Source: Microvirga splendida (lineage in GTDB: Bacteria > Pseudomonadota > Alphaproteobacteria > Rhizobiales > Beijerinckiaceae). Taken from it: 64,000 nucleotides of DNA. The notes under the pieces were generated by a model that searched no databases, was not told the DNA's origin, and saw nothing but the letters and a program-made list of their open reading frames with translations. The stretch is from assembly GCF_016427565.1 (NCBI RefSeq), contig NZ_JAELXT010000018.1:1-64000 (forward strand), given 5' to 3'. Shown piece by piece: positions 35,821 through 44,254 of this stretch (within the stretch, counting starts at the first letter, position 1; every line of letters begins with the position of its first letter). The translations under genes were made by a program, and so were the position numbers.

Positions 35821-37231
35821 CTTGGCTCGCCTCAGCAACAACAACGGTCATTTCAACCCTTGTACCCCCGCTCGTCCTCTGACTCACACAAAAGACGCCG
35901 CCCAGACTCTCGACTCGATCCCTTAAGCCTACAAGGCCTAGGCTGAAGTCCCGGCCGACCGTGCCGCTGGGGCCTATTCCTCCGTCATCCTGCATGACCA
36001 GGTGTAGAGCAGCGCCGTCGAGCTTGCATGTTATCAACTGACCATTGCCACCTGCGTGGCGGAAGGCGTTGTTGAGCCCCTCCTGGACAAACCGGTACGC
36101 GCAGATCTTAATCGCATACGTGAGGGCACATGGAATCTCATCGCAATGAACGGCAACCTTCGTCCCTGTCCGCCGCTCATGATCGGAGACCACTCGTCTA
36201 ATGATATCCGGGAGCGGTAGACCTTCTATCTCGGGCAGCATCAGCCCCTTCGACATGGTTCGAATGTCGCCGAGGGCCTCCGAAAGCACGGAATTCAGCA
36301 ACTGCAATTCTTCTTCCCGTTTCGCAGGTGTCTGGGCGCGCCGGACGTGCTCTACGGTTAGAGCGGCTAGGCCGATGAGCTGCGCGGGGCCATCGTGCAA
36401 GTCCGCGCCGACTCTCCGCAGGTTGTTCTCAGTCAGTTCGGCGACGCGGCCGGAGGCCCGCTGAGCCCGCTCCTTAAGGATTTGATTGTGTTGGGATGTG
36501 TGCTCGATCTCGACCAATCGCTCGTGAAGCTGGCGCTGCTGGAGGCGGATCAGTCTATTGCCCCGATACACGATTCCGAACAGGCCCGTCATGATGAGCG
36601 CAGTCGCACCTCCGATCGCCAGCCAAGTTTTGAGGCGCAGCCACCAAAGCTCGCGCTCAAGCGATGCGGAGCTCTCGTGAATCTCGGCAACGGCGATGAC
36701 ACGGCCTGAGCGATCCTCGCGAAGGGGAACGTAGATTTCGAGATACTTGCCGCTGATATTCCGGATCAGATTTGAACGCTCGAAAACATCGGCATACTGG
36801 GCAGAGACCTGTCCTTCCAGGGCTCTTACAAGTCCGTCAGGCGGAGGAAACGTCTGGCCAGCCAAACCGGGGGTCGTTGAATACGCAATGCGTCCACTTG
36901 CCTTCCAGATCTCCAGGTACGGAAATCGCTGCTTAAATTGATCTTCTCCCAGGTACCGATCCAGCTCGGCTGCTTGGCCAACAGATAAAACTTCTGCCGT
37001 CGCGAGTTCTTGGGTCAGCGGCTCAAGAATGCTGTCCAGGAGGAGAGCCGTTGCCGAGGCAGTGTTCTCGATCGTCACCTTCGAAGCGATCTTGGCGGTG
37101 AACCAGCCGGCAGCCATCATCGCCACAAGCATAATGACGCTTCCGGTCAGCGCGAACTGGTGGGTGAGGCTCACCGGACCCGGGCCAGGGCTCCGACTTT
37201 GCAACCTTGTCGGCGACACCCACTCTGACAT
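35813..37231 (-). CDS. Sensor histidine kinase (HisKA_3, NarX/DegS type)
   Basis: A membrane kinase of about 472 residues. Transmembrane helix 1 is near residues 30-50 (FALTGSVIMLVAMMAAGWF). A periplasmic sensor domain of ~150 residues follows, then helix 2 (WLAIGGATALIMTGLFGIVY), a coiled coil, and the HisKA_3 H-box VGADLHDGPAQLIGLAAL with the phosphorylated His. The ATP-binding domain has GLNNAFRHAGG (N box), DDGGIG and LGLVGLRDRVESLGG. It phosphorylates the adjacent response regulator, which now lacks a DNA-binding domain. The start is chosen at 37231; the frame opens further upstream. The sensed signal is unknown. Confidence 0.88.
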   Translation of the reverse strand: MSEWVSPTRLQSRSPGPGPVSLTHQFALTGSVIMLVAMMAAGWFTAKIASKVTIENTASATALLLDSILEPLTQELATAEVLSVGQAAELDRYLGEDQFKQRFPYLEIWKASGRIAYSTTPGLAGQTFPPPDGLVRALEGQVSAQYADVFERSNLIRNISGKYLEIYVPLREDRSGRVIAVAEIHESSASLERELWWLRLKTWLAIGGATALIMTGLFGIVYRGNRLIRLQQRQLHERLVEIEHTSQHNQILKERAQRASGRVAELTENNLRRVGADLHDGPAQLIGLAALTVEHVRRAQTPAKREEELQLLNSVLSEALGDIRTMSKGLMLPEIEGLPLPDIIRRVVSDHERRTGTKVAVHCDEIPCALTYAIKICAYRFVQEGLNNAFRHAGGNGQLITCKLDGAALHLVMQDDGGIGPSGTVGRDFSLGLVGLRDRVESLGGVFCVSQRTSGGTRVEMTVVVAEASQDG

Positions 37232-37646
37232 CGTTGCCCCGAATGTTACCCTTGAGCGCCTGAAGGTACACAAGGGTAAGTTTTCCTGCAATCAACCTTC
37301 GTCTGGGAGGAGGTCGGACTTTCGTCCAGACGAGGATCCTTGTCCGAAGCCGTGACGCCAAATTTGGACGGACCTGCCCTCTATAGGTTTCTTTTGAAAA
37401 GCCTGTCCACACAATACTTTAACGCGGTTAAGGGCCTGCATGGATTTGTTGCCGCGGCTCAGTATTGGCGCCTATAAGCTGTCAGAAAATCGATATAACT
37501 CTGTCGAGTTACCCCTTCAGACGTCTCATGCAGTTCGCACAATGCAGCTCTATCCCCGCATTGAACGGCGTTCTTCCTGCGCACATGCCAGGATCATAAG
37601 GATCCCTCGGGAACGCGATACTGTAAGCAACACTAGGAGCGCGCTC
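37232..37646. other. Intergenic region between kinase and merR
   Basis: About 415 bases with no gene that I can support. They must contain the promoter of the two-component pair near 37232-37400. The end overlaps a long palindrome behind merR. Confidence 0.4.
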
Positions 37647-37656
37647 CTAGTGTTGC
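37627..37656 (-). terminator. 30-base perfect palindrome at the end of merR
   Basis: Arms GCAACACTAGGAGC (37627-37640) and GCTCCTAGTGTTGC (37643-37656) flank GC, giving a fully symmetric 30-base sequence that includes the merR stop codon. A long GC-rich hairpin just at a gene end suggests termination or mRNA protection. It lacks a T-run on the merR strand, so a protein-binding role is possible. Confidence 0.5.
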
Positions 37657-38063
37657 TGGTGCTGACACTCACCATGATCGGCGAGCACCTCGATGATCCG
37701 GCACTCGGATATCCGTCGGTTGTCGCACGCGACCATGGCCTCCAGCTCGTCGCGCAGGGCGGTTAGGCGGGCGATTTTGTCCTTCACCTCGTCCAGATGG
37801 GCCTTGGTGATGTCGTGCACCTCGCCGCAGCAGCGGTCGGGATCATCCGCGAGGCCCAGGAGTTGCCGGATGGCATCGACCTCGAACCCGAGCTCCCGCG
37901 CGTGGCGGATGAAGTTGAGGCGGCGCACCTCGGCCGGGCCATAGCGCCGCTGTTGGCCCTCGGTCCTGGCTGGCGAAGGCAGAAGGCCGATCTGTTCGTA
38001 GTATCGGATCGTCGGGATCTTCACTCCGGTTCGTCGAGACAGGTCGCCAATGGCGAGATTCAT
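37647..38063 (-). CDS. MerR-family heavy-metal regulator (ZntR/CadR/PbrR type)
   Basis: A 138-residue regulator with the MerR DNA-binding domain (LAIGDLSRRTGVKIPTIRYY, EQIGLLP, RRYGPAEVRRLNFIRHAREL) and a metal-binding C-terminal part: Cys78-Cys79, Cys113 (VACDNRR) and Cys121, with a His-rich tail (ECQHQQH). The positions fit sensors of divalent Zn, Cd or Pb. It diverges from the P-type ATPase gene, and a promoter with the 19-base spacer typical for MerR control lies between them. It should hold that promoter under torsion and activate it when metal binds. Confidence 0.92.
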   Translation of the reverse strand: MNLAIGDLSRRTGVKIPTIRYYEQIGLLPSPARTEGQQRRYGPAEVRRLNFIRHARELGFEVDAIRQLLGLADDPDRCCGEVHDITKAHLDEVKDKIARLTALRDELEAMVACDNRRISECRIIEVLADHGECQHQQH

Positions 38064-38074
38064 GCAAAACCCTC

Positions 38075-38105
38075 TTGATCCTCTAACCGCTAGAGGTTGT
38101 AGGCT
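38075..38105 (+). promoter_or_regulatory. MerR-type operator/promoter of zntA
   Basis: A -35 box TTGATC (38075-38080) and a -10 box TAGGCT (38100-38105) are separated by 19 bases, the over-long spacer typical of MerR-controlled promoters. The spacer region carries the dyad CCTCTA-ACCGC-TAGAGG (38080-38096) for the regulator. This is strong evidence that the merR product controls zntA. Confidence 0.85.
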
Positions 38106-38139
38106 GCCCGGCAGATAAGAACGAATTGGATTTTTGGCA

Positions 38140-40257
38140 ATGACCGACCGTTTGCGTTACCGCGTCGAGGGCATGGATTGCGGGAGCTGCGCCCGCAAGA
38201 TCGAAACCGCGCTCACCCGCGTGCCCGGCGTTTCTGACGTCAACATCACGACCACCACCGAGACCCTGCGCCTGCGGGTCGACGGGCCCGGTACGGGTGA
38301 GCAGGTTGAGAAGGTGGTCCGCGACCTCGGCTACGGCATCTTGCCCATCAGCGAGGAGGCGGGGCATCACCATGACCACGGGACTGACGATGGTCCCTGG
38401 TGGCGCTCGGCCAAGGGGTGGCTCACGCTCTTCTGCGGCATCGCCCTCGCCGCCGCCTGGGGACTGGCCGCGCTCCTGCCGGGCTATGAGGCCTGGCTCT
38501 ACACTGCCGCCATGGCCATCGGGCTGGTGCCGATCGCCCGCCGAGCCGTGTCCGCGGCCCTGGCCGGCGCACCCTTCACCATCGAGACCCTGATGAGCAT
38601 CGCCGCAATCGGCGCGGTGATCATCGGCGAGACCGAGGAGGCCGCCATCGTGGTGCTGCTGTTCCTCGTCGGCGAGTTGCTGGAGGGCGTTGCCGCCGGC
38701 CGTGCCCGGGCCAGCATCCGGTCCCTGACCAGCTTGGTGCCGAAGACCGCCTTCATCGAGCGCGATGGCAGCTTGGCCGAGGTTCAGGCGGAGACCCTCG
38801 CGGTAGGCGACGTGATTGCGGTCCGGCCCGGCGACCGGGTTCCGGCCGACGGTCTCATCGTGTCGGGTGAGAGCGCCATCGACGAGGCTCCGGTCACGGG
38901 CGAGAGCACCCCGAAGCGCAAGGGGGAGGGCGAAAGCGTCTTCGCCGGCACCATCAACACCGACGGCACCCTGCGCGTGCGGGTCACCGCCGAGGCGCAG
39001 GACAACACCATCGCCCGGGTGGTCCGTCTGGTCGAGGAGGCGCAGGAGGCGAAGGCCCCGACCGAGCGCTTCATCGACCGCTTCTCGCGCTACTACACCC
39101 CCGCCGTGCTTGTCGTCGGTGCCCTCGTGGCCATCCTGCCGCCGCTGCTGGGCGGTGAGCCTTGGGGTGAGTGGATCTACAAAGGACTGGCCGTTCTGCT
39201 GATCGGCTGCCCCTGCGCCCTCGTGATCTCGACCCCGGCCGCCATCGCGGCAGGCCTGGCGGCGGGCGCCCGGCGTGGCCTGCTGATCAAAGGCGGCGCG
39301 GTGCTGGAAATCCTTGGCAAGGTTACGGCGGTTGCCCTCGACAAGACCGGCACGCTGACCGAAGGTCGTCCCAAGGTCACCGACATCGTTGCCTTGCAGG
39401 GCACCGAGCGTGAGATCCTGGAGGATGCGGCCGCCCTCGACGCCACCTCGTCCCATCCCATCGCTAAGGCCATCGTAGCCCGTGCGCGGGCCGACGGGAT
39501 TGAGGTCGCTCCCGCAGTCGGCGTGATGGCGCTCGGCGGAAAGGGCGTGAAGGGACGCTTCCGTCGCCGTGGGCTGTATCTGGGCTCGCCCAAAGCGACG
39601 GCTGCCATCGCGCCGCTTCCGCCGGAGGCCGACGCCCGCATCAGTGCTTTGCAGGAGGAGGGCAAGACCGTGTCCGTTCTCCTCGTGAACGACACGCCCG
39701 TCGGTCTGATCGCCGTGCGGGACGAGCCCCGTGAGGATGCCATCGCCGGCTTGCAGGCGCTCAAGGCGCGCGGGATCACGCCAATCATGCTCACCGGAGA
39801 CAACGCCAGGACGGCGGCGGCCATCGCCCGTACCTTGGGCGTGGAGCCCCGCGCCGACCTGCTGCCGCAGGACAAGCTCCGGATCGTCAACGAACTCAAG
39901 GCGCAGGGGCAGGTGGTCGCCAAGGTCGGCGATGGCATCAACGACGCCCCGGCGCTGGCGGCGGCGGATGTCGGCATCGCCATGGGCGGCGGTACGGACG
40001 TGGCTCTGGAGACCGCGGACGGCGCTGTGCTGCACGGCCGGGTCCTCGACATCGCCCGCATGATCGCGCTCTCCGAAGCCACCATGGGCAACATCCGCCA
40101 GAACATCGTCGTGGCGCTCGGGCTCAAGGCAGTGTTCCTGGTCACCACCATCCTTGGCATCACGGGCCTGTGGCCTGCCATTCTCGCCGACACGGGCGCG
40201 ACGGTGCTGGTCACCGCCAACGCCATGCGCCTGCTCGGCTTCCGCGGCAATGCGTGA
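38140..40257 (+). CDS. zntA: Zn/Cd/Pb-exporting P1B-type ATPase
   Basis: A 705-residue metal pump. The N-terminal metal-binding domain has GMDCGSCARKIE, followed by a His-rich linker (HHHDHG). Membrane helices follow, with the transport motif IGCPCALVIS. The cytosolic loops carry the phosphorylation site DKTGTLTEG, the nucleotide-binding HP motif (SSHPIAKAI), TGDNARTAAA and GDGINDAPALAAADVGIAMG. CPC plus a single N-terminal GMDCxxC domain places it with the ZntA/CadA group exporting divalent soft metals. The start at 38140 leaves 34 bases to the -10 box. The following methyltransferase gene begins 7 bases after the stop. Confidence 0.95.
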   Translation: MTDRLRYRVEGMDCGSCARKIETALTRVPGVSDVNITTTTETLRLRVDGPGTGEQVEKVVRDLGYGILPISEEAGHHHDHGTDDGPWWRSAKGWLTLFCGIALAAAWGLAALLPGYEAWLYTAAMAIGLVPIARRAVSAALAGAPFTIETLMSIAAIGAVIIGETEEAAIVVLLFLVGELLEGVAAGRARASIRSLTSLVPKTAFIERDGSLAEVQAETLAVGDVIAVRPGDRVPADGLIVSGESAIDEAPVTGESTPKRKGEGESVFAGTINTDGTLRVRVTAEAQDNTIARVVRLVEEAQEAKAPTERFIDRFSRYYTPAVLVVGALVAILPPLLGGEPWGEWIYKGLAVLLIGCPCALVISTPAAIAAGLAAGARRGLLIKGGAVLEILGKVTAVALDKTGTLTEGRPKVTDIVALQGTEREILEDAAALDATSSHPIAKAIVARARADGIEVAPAVGVMALGGKGVKGRFRRRGLYLGSPKATAAIAPLPPEADARISALQEEGKTVSVLLVNDTPVGLIAVRDEPREDAIAGLQALKARGITPIMLTGDNARTAAAIARTLGVEPRADLLPQDKLRIVNELKAQGQVVAKVGDGINDAPALAAADVGIAMGGGTDVALETADGAVLHGRVLDIARMIALSEATMGNIRQNIVVALGLKAVFLVTTILGITGLWPAILADTGATVLVTANAMRLLGFRGNA

Positions 40258-40264
40258 GGGCGGC

Positions 40265-40939
40265 ATGAAGGCCACTCCGCGCCCGTTCGTCCCCGCGCTC
40301 GGGCTCCACAGCCTGACAGGGTTCTACGACGGCCTGATCGCCCGCTTCCTGGCCGAGGATGTCTGGAAGGCATGGCTCGTCGCCACCATCGCGCCGAAGC
40401 CCGGCGACGTCATCGTCGACCTTGGATGCGGTACCGGGACGCTCGCGTCGATGCTGAAGGCGGCTTCTCCCCAGGCCACTGTCGTCGGGATCGACCCCGA
40501 CCAGGCAATGCTGGGTCGTGCCAGGGCCAAGGCCGCCGAAGCACACCTGGACATCCGTTTCGAGCAAGCATTCGCGGATGCCCTGCCGCTGGACGGCGGG
40601 TCCGCGACCGCGGTCGTGTCAAGCCTTGTCTTCCACCACTTGGAGCAGCCCACCAAGCGGGCCGCGTTCGCGGAGGCCTTCAGGGTTCTGCGCCCGGGAG
40701 GCCGCATCGTGATTGCGGACTGGGCCCAGCCGGACAACCTCCTGATGCGCCTCGCCTACCTTCCCGTGCAGGTCTTCGACGGTTTTTCGAACACGCGCGA
40801 CAACCTCCAGGGTCTCCTGCCTGAGCTGATGCAGCAGACGGGGTTTGAGGATATCCGGCAGGTTCACCGTCGCAGGACGATCTTTGGAAACCTGACCTTC
40901 CTGCACGGCATGAAGCACGTTGGGATGGACGCGCCGTGA
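40265..40939 (+). CDS. SAM-dependent methyltransferase
   Basis: A 224-residue class I methyltransferase with motif I VDLGCGTGTLASML, the acidic loop GIDPDQAMLGRAR, motif IV-like VVSSLVFHHL and FRVLRPGGRIVIADW. The start at 40265 has GAGG upstream and follows zntA by 7 bases; its end overlaps lspA by 4 bases (GTGA). It is therefore part of the metal operon. The substrate is unknown; the UbiE/MenG-like motif order does not decide it. Methylation of a metal(loid), a lipid or a quinone are open possibilities. Confidence 0.85.
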   Translation: MKATPRPFVPALGLHSLTGFYDGLIARFLAEDVWKAWLVATIAPKPGDVIVDLGCGTGTLASMLKAASPQATVVGIDPDQAMLGRARAKAAEAHLDIRFEQAFADALPLDGGSATAVVSSLVFHHLEQPTKRAAFAEAFRVLRPGGRIVIADWAQPDNLLMRLAYLPVQVFDGFSNTRDNLQGLLPELMQQTGFEDIRQVHRRRTIFGNLTFLHGMKHVGMDAP

Positions 40940-41448
40940 GTGCCCGATCGACTGTCCTCGTCCTCGGCCTGATCGCGCTCACGGCCACTGTCGACCTCGG
41001 GACCAAGCTCCTCGCCTCCATGTACCTGACGAATACGGTGGAGCCCCTTTTGCCCTTCCTGAGCCTCTCGCTGGCGTTCAACCGCGGCGTCAGCTTCAGC
41101 ATGTTCTCGGCAGATACGGGGACAGGGGTCGCCATCCTGTTGATCGTGCAGGCATTGGCGACCGCTTTCGTGACCTGGTCCGCCCTGCGGGCCCGAGGCC
41201 TGGGCGAGCGCACCGGGTTCGGCCTAATCGCCGGAGGCGCCCTGGGGAATCTGATCGACAGGGTGCTGGATGGGGCTGTGACCGACTTCCTCGACCTTCA
41301 TCCCATGGCTTGGCGGCTATTCACGTTCAACATAGCCGACGTCTTTATTTCCGCGGGTGTTGCCCTGCTCGTGATCGATGCCTTTCGCGGATCTCGTGCA
41401 GAGCCGGTGCGTCCCGGTGTGCGCGCGCAGGAAAGGCGCTCCGGATGA
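40936..41448 (+). CDS. lspA: Lipoprotein signal peptidase II
   Basis: A 170-residue inner-membrane aspartyl protease that removes signal peptides from prolipoproteins. Four membrane helices are visible, with the conserved segments FNRGVSFSMF, GGALGNLIDRVLDG and FNIADVFISAG; the two catalytic Asp residues lie in NLIDR and NIAD. It starts with a GTG overlapping the methyltransferase stop. LspA copies are known in heavy-metal islands beside CadA/ZntA-type pumps, and this looks like such a copy rather than the housekeeping one. Confidence 0.92.
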   Translation: MSARSTVLVLGLIALTATVDLGTKLLASMYLTNTVEPLLPFLSLSLAFNRGVSFSMFSADTGTGVAILLIVQALATAFVTWSALRARGLGERTGFGLIAGGALGNLIDRVLDGAVTDFLDLHPMAWRLFTFNIADVFISAGVALLVIDAFRGSRAEPVRPGVRAQERRSG

Positions 41449-41585
41449 GCGATGATGACGTTCGTCTCCAGGATCATTCCCGCCTGACACCCGCCTGTTG
41501 GCGGACGCTGCGGACCGAGCAGGGCGCATCCCCGTCCAAGACGGCCGCAGCAAAGGGTTTCGGCGACATGGCCTCGCTCGGCTGA
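41445..41585 (+). pseudogene. Remnant of CDF-type transporter N-terminus
   Basis: The 46-codon frame overlaps the lspA stop (ATGA) and begins MSDDDVRLQDHSRLTPACWR. This parallels the start of the complete transporter gene at 42858 (MSGDDDDDNKIQDYSHVTPA). After about 20 codons the similarity ends. I read it as the leftover of a duplicated transporter gene cut short, with the P450 gene now in its place. Confidence 0.5.
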
Positions 41586-41598
41586 ACGGAGATTGCCT

Positions 41599-42871
41599 GT
41601 GCGCCGGATCCCACGCGATGCCAGTCTCGACAGCACCCTGGCCCTGCTCCGCGAGCCTTACGACTTCGTGTCCAACCGCTGCCGACGCCACGGCACCGAC
41701 TTGTTCGAGACCCGTATCATGCTCCGCAGGACCATCTGCATGACCGGACCGGATGCGACCAGGCTGTTCTACGACCCGGACCGGTTCATCCGGCATGGCG
41801 CCATGCCGGATGAACCGGTCCGGGCCACGCTGCTCGGCAAGGGCGGCATCCAGGGCCTGGACGATCAGGACCATCGGCACCGCAAGCGGATGTTCCTCTC
41901 GCTGATGAGGCCCGAGAGCATCGGACGGTTGGGCGACCTCGTTGCGGATCACTGGCAGGCCCAGGCCCGAGAATGGACCTCGATGGACCGTGTGGTCCTG
42001 TATCCCGAGCTCCATCCGATTCTCACCCGCGCCGTCTGCGCCTGGGCGGGCGTTCCGCTCGCCGAAGGGGAGGTCATCCGCAGGACAAGGCAATTGGTGG
42101 CGATGTTCGATGCCGCGGGCTCGGTGGGGCCGAGGCATCTGTGGTCGCGTCTGGCCCGTCGGCGTGCGGAGCGGTGGATCGAAGGCATCGTCGAGCAGGT
42201 GCGGGCCGGTCGTCTCAGCCCACCGGAGCAGAGCCCACTTCATGTCATCGCAGCGTACAAAGGGCTGGATGGCACGCTGCTGCCCGCCCGCGTGGCCGCC
42301 GTGGCGGTGCTGAACCTCCTGCGCCCGACGGTGGCCGTTTCCGTCTTCATCACCTTCGCCGCGCACGCGCTGCACCTCCACCCCGAATGCCGGCAGAAAC
42401 TTCAGGATGATGACGGGTACACAGACCTCTTCGTGCAGGAGGTGCGCCGGGTCTATTCGTTCTTCCCGGCCGTGATGGCGCGGGTCCGGGACGACTTCGA
42501 CTGGAGCGGTTACCACTTCCCGCGGGGCACCAGCGTCATGCTCGACCTATACGGCACCGACAACGATTTCGCGGACCTGGGACAGGCCGGGAGAGTTCCG
42601 GCCGGAGCGGTTCCGGCAGTGGGACCAAAGCCCATTCAACTTCATCCCCCAAGGCGGAGGCGAGCATCACGTGACCCACCGCTGCCCGGGCGAGTGGATC
42701 ACCATCGGGCTGATGAAGGTCGCGTTGGGCTTCCTCGCGGGAGGCATGGTGTACAACGTGCCCGAGGAGGACCTGCGGATCGACAGCGCCAGGCTCCCGG
42801 CGCTGCTGCGAAGCCGCTTCATCGTGTGCAACGTCCAACTAAAAGGAGATCCACAGCATGAGCGGCGATGA
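41599..42871 (+). pseudogene. CYP152-type cytochrome P450 peroxygenase, frameshifted
   Basis: The sequence is that of a fatty-acid peroxygenase P450 (BS-beta/SP-alpha group). It has RFIRHGAMP, GLDDQDHRHRKRMFLSLM and an I-helix with the Arg-Pro pair (LLRPTVAVSVFITFAAHAL) that binds the substrate carboxylate in place of the usual acid-alcohol pair. Near 42575-42585 the frame changes: after YGTDNDFADL the continuation EFRPERFRQWDQSPFNF, FIPQGGGEHH and the haem-Cys loop THRCPGEW is in another frame to the stop at 42871. Loss of two bases (an original WDRPGEF) would explain it. Unless this is a sequence error, no haem-binding enzyme is made. GTG at 41599 is the likely start. It overlaps the next gene by 14 bases. 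Confidence 0.85.
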
Positions 42872-43490
42872 CGATGACGACAACAAGATCCAGGATTACT
42901 CCCACGTCACCCCGGCCTATCAGCGCGCCTTGTGGATCGTCGTCGTGCTCAACGTCGGCTATGGACTAGCCGAGATCGTGGCCGGGTTCGTCTCCGGATC
43001 CCAGGCCCTGAAGGCGGACGCCCTCGACTTCCTGGGCGACGGCACCATCACGCTCCTGGGCCTTCTCGCCATCGGGTGGAGCCTGATCTGGCGCGCCCGC
43101 TCCGCGCTGCTGCAGGGCATTTTCCTTGGACTTCTCGGCCTCGGTGTTCTTGTTACCTCCGTCTACCGGGTCTTCGTTCTCCAGCAACCCGAGGCCGATA
43201 TCATGGGCGTCTTTGGGGGCATCGCGCTGGCTGTCAACGTGGTCTCGGCCTGGGTGCTGCTGCCGCATCGGAGCGGAGATGCCAATGTCCGGGCCGTGTG
43301 GCTGTTCAGCCGGAACGATGCCATCGGCAACGCGGCGGTGATCATCGCCGCCGGCCTCGTTGCCTGGACCGCAACCCCGTGGCCCGACCTTGTCGTCGCA
43401 GGTGTGATCGCGGGGCTGTTCCTCCAGTCATCCTGGGCCATCATCAAGGATGCCCGCCGCGACCTCAAAGTCGCTCAGTTGCCGGCCTGA
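42858..43490 (+). CDS. CDF-like cation efflux protein
   Basis: A 210-residue membrane protein with six helices and no long cytoplasmic tail. It shows LNVGYGLAEIVAGFVSGSQA, the metal-site motif ADALDFLGDG (Asp residues in helix 2) and a second pair in FSRNDAIGNAAV (helix 5), matching the compact cation-transporter branch of the cation diffusion facilitator family. It would export Zn or related divalent cations using protons. It ends the metal operon; its start overlaps the P450 frame and has AAAGGAG about 10 bases upstream. Confidence 0.88.
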   Translation: MSGDDDDDNKIQDYSHVTPAYQRALWIVVVLNVGYGLAEIVAGFVSGSQALKADALDFLGDGTITLLGLLAIGWSLIWRARSALLQGIFLGLLGLGVLVTSVYRVFVLQQPEADIMGVFGGIALAVNVVSAWVLLPHRSGDANVRAVWLFSRNDAIGNAAVIIAAGLVAWTATPWPDLVVAGVIAGLFLQSSWAIIKDARRDLKVAQLPA

Positions 43491-43559
43491 TCGCCGTGCT
43501 CAGGGGCGACAACGATGCACTATCAAATCCTGGGATCAAGCACCTAAACGTCGCGCAAA

Positions 43560-44108
43560 TTACACCGTCTCCCCTTGGCCAATTACGACCTTCGTGTCAG
43601 ACACGAAGGCATAGGGCGGGATTGGCAAGTTAATCGGAGCCGGGCCACCACGGACACGGCCGGACGTGTCAAACACCGAGCCGTGGCAGGGGCAGAACCA
43701 GCCTTTATACTCACCTTGATGGCTGAGCGGTACGCAGCCGAGGTGGGTGCAGTTTCCGTAAACGACCAGCCATTGGGTACGATTCGGCTTAACACGGGCC
43801 GAGTCGGGCTGTGGATCGCGCAGGGTCGAGAGGTTAACATCCTCAGCGGCCTTGATCTCCTCCGCCGTGCGATGGCGAATGAAGACCAGCTGGCCGCGCC
43901 AGAAAAGCTTCACGAGCTGCCCTTCAGCAATGGGTTCCAGATCAATTTCGACTGGAGCGCCGGCTGCCACGGTCGCCGCGTCCGGCGCCAAAGACTGGAT
44001 GAAAGGCCACACTAGGAGAGAGCCGCCGACGGCAGCAGCTGCGCCAGTTGCGATGAACAGGAAGTCGCGTCGTGTCGGCTCAACGACGTGAGGAGTGATC
44101 TCGGCCAC
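43560..44108 (-). CDS. petA: Ubiquinol-cytochrome c reductase Rieske iron-sulfur subunit
   Basis: A 182-residue Rieske protein with a Tat-type anchor (TRRDFLFIATGAAAAVGG) and cluster ligands CTHLGC and CPCHGS. It would carry electrons from ubiquinol to cytochrome c1 on the periplasmic face of the inner membrane. I chose the GTG at 44108 (GGAG 6 bases upstream), since it gives the usual start VAEITPHVVEPTRRDF; the frame extends further without similarity. Cytochrome b and c1 genes are not in the window, so this is an orphan copy, next to a damaged IS1182 element. Confidence 0.9.
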   Translation of the reverse strand: MAEITPHVVEPTRRDFLFIATGAAAAVGGSLLVWPFIQSLAPDAATVAAGAPVEIDLEPIAEGQLVKLFWRGQLVFIRHRTAEEIKAAEDVNLSTLRDPQPDSARVKPNRTQWLVVYGNCTHLGCVPLSHQGEYKGWFCPCHGSVFDTSGRVRGGPAPINLPIPPYAFVSDTKVVIGQGETV

Positions 44109-44254
44109 TTGAAGCTCCAGCACTTTGTAATGATGAAGGGCGCGTCTGTATGCCGTGGAAGCTAGAGCAAAGAGAATCACATTTATGTTATGGGGTGCTT
44201 CCAATGGCGCATCACTCGCAAAAAATGCGTTCATGGAGTTGTTTCGTTTTAGAT

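Noticed and set aside
38083-40275. A very long open frame on the minus strand opposite the metal ATPase gene
   Set aside because: The plus strand encodes all P-type ATPase motifs; the opposite frame has no family resemblance and is a result of high GC.
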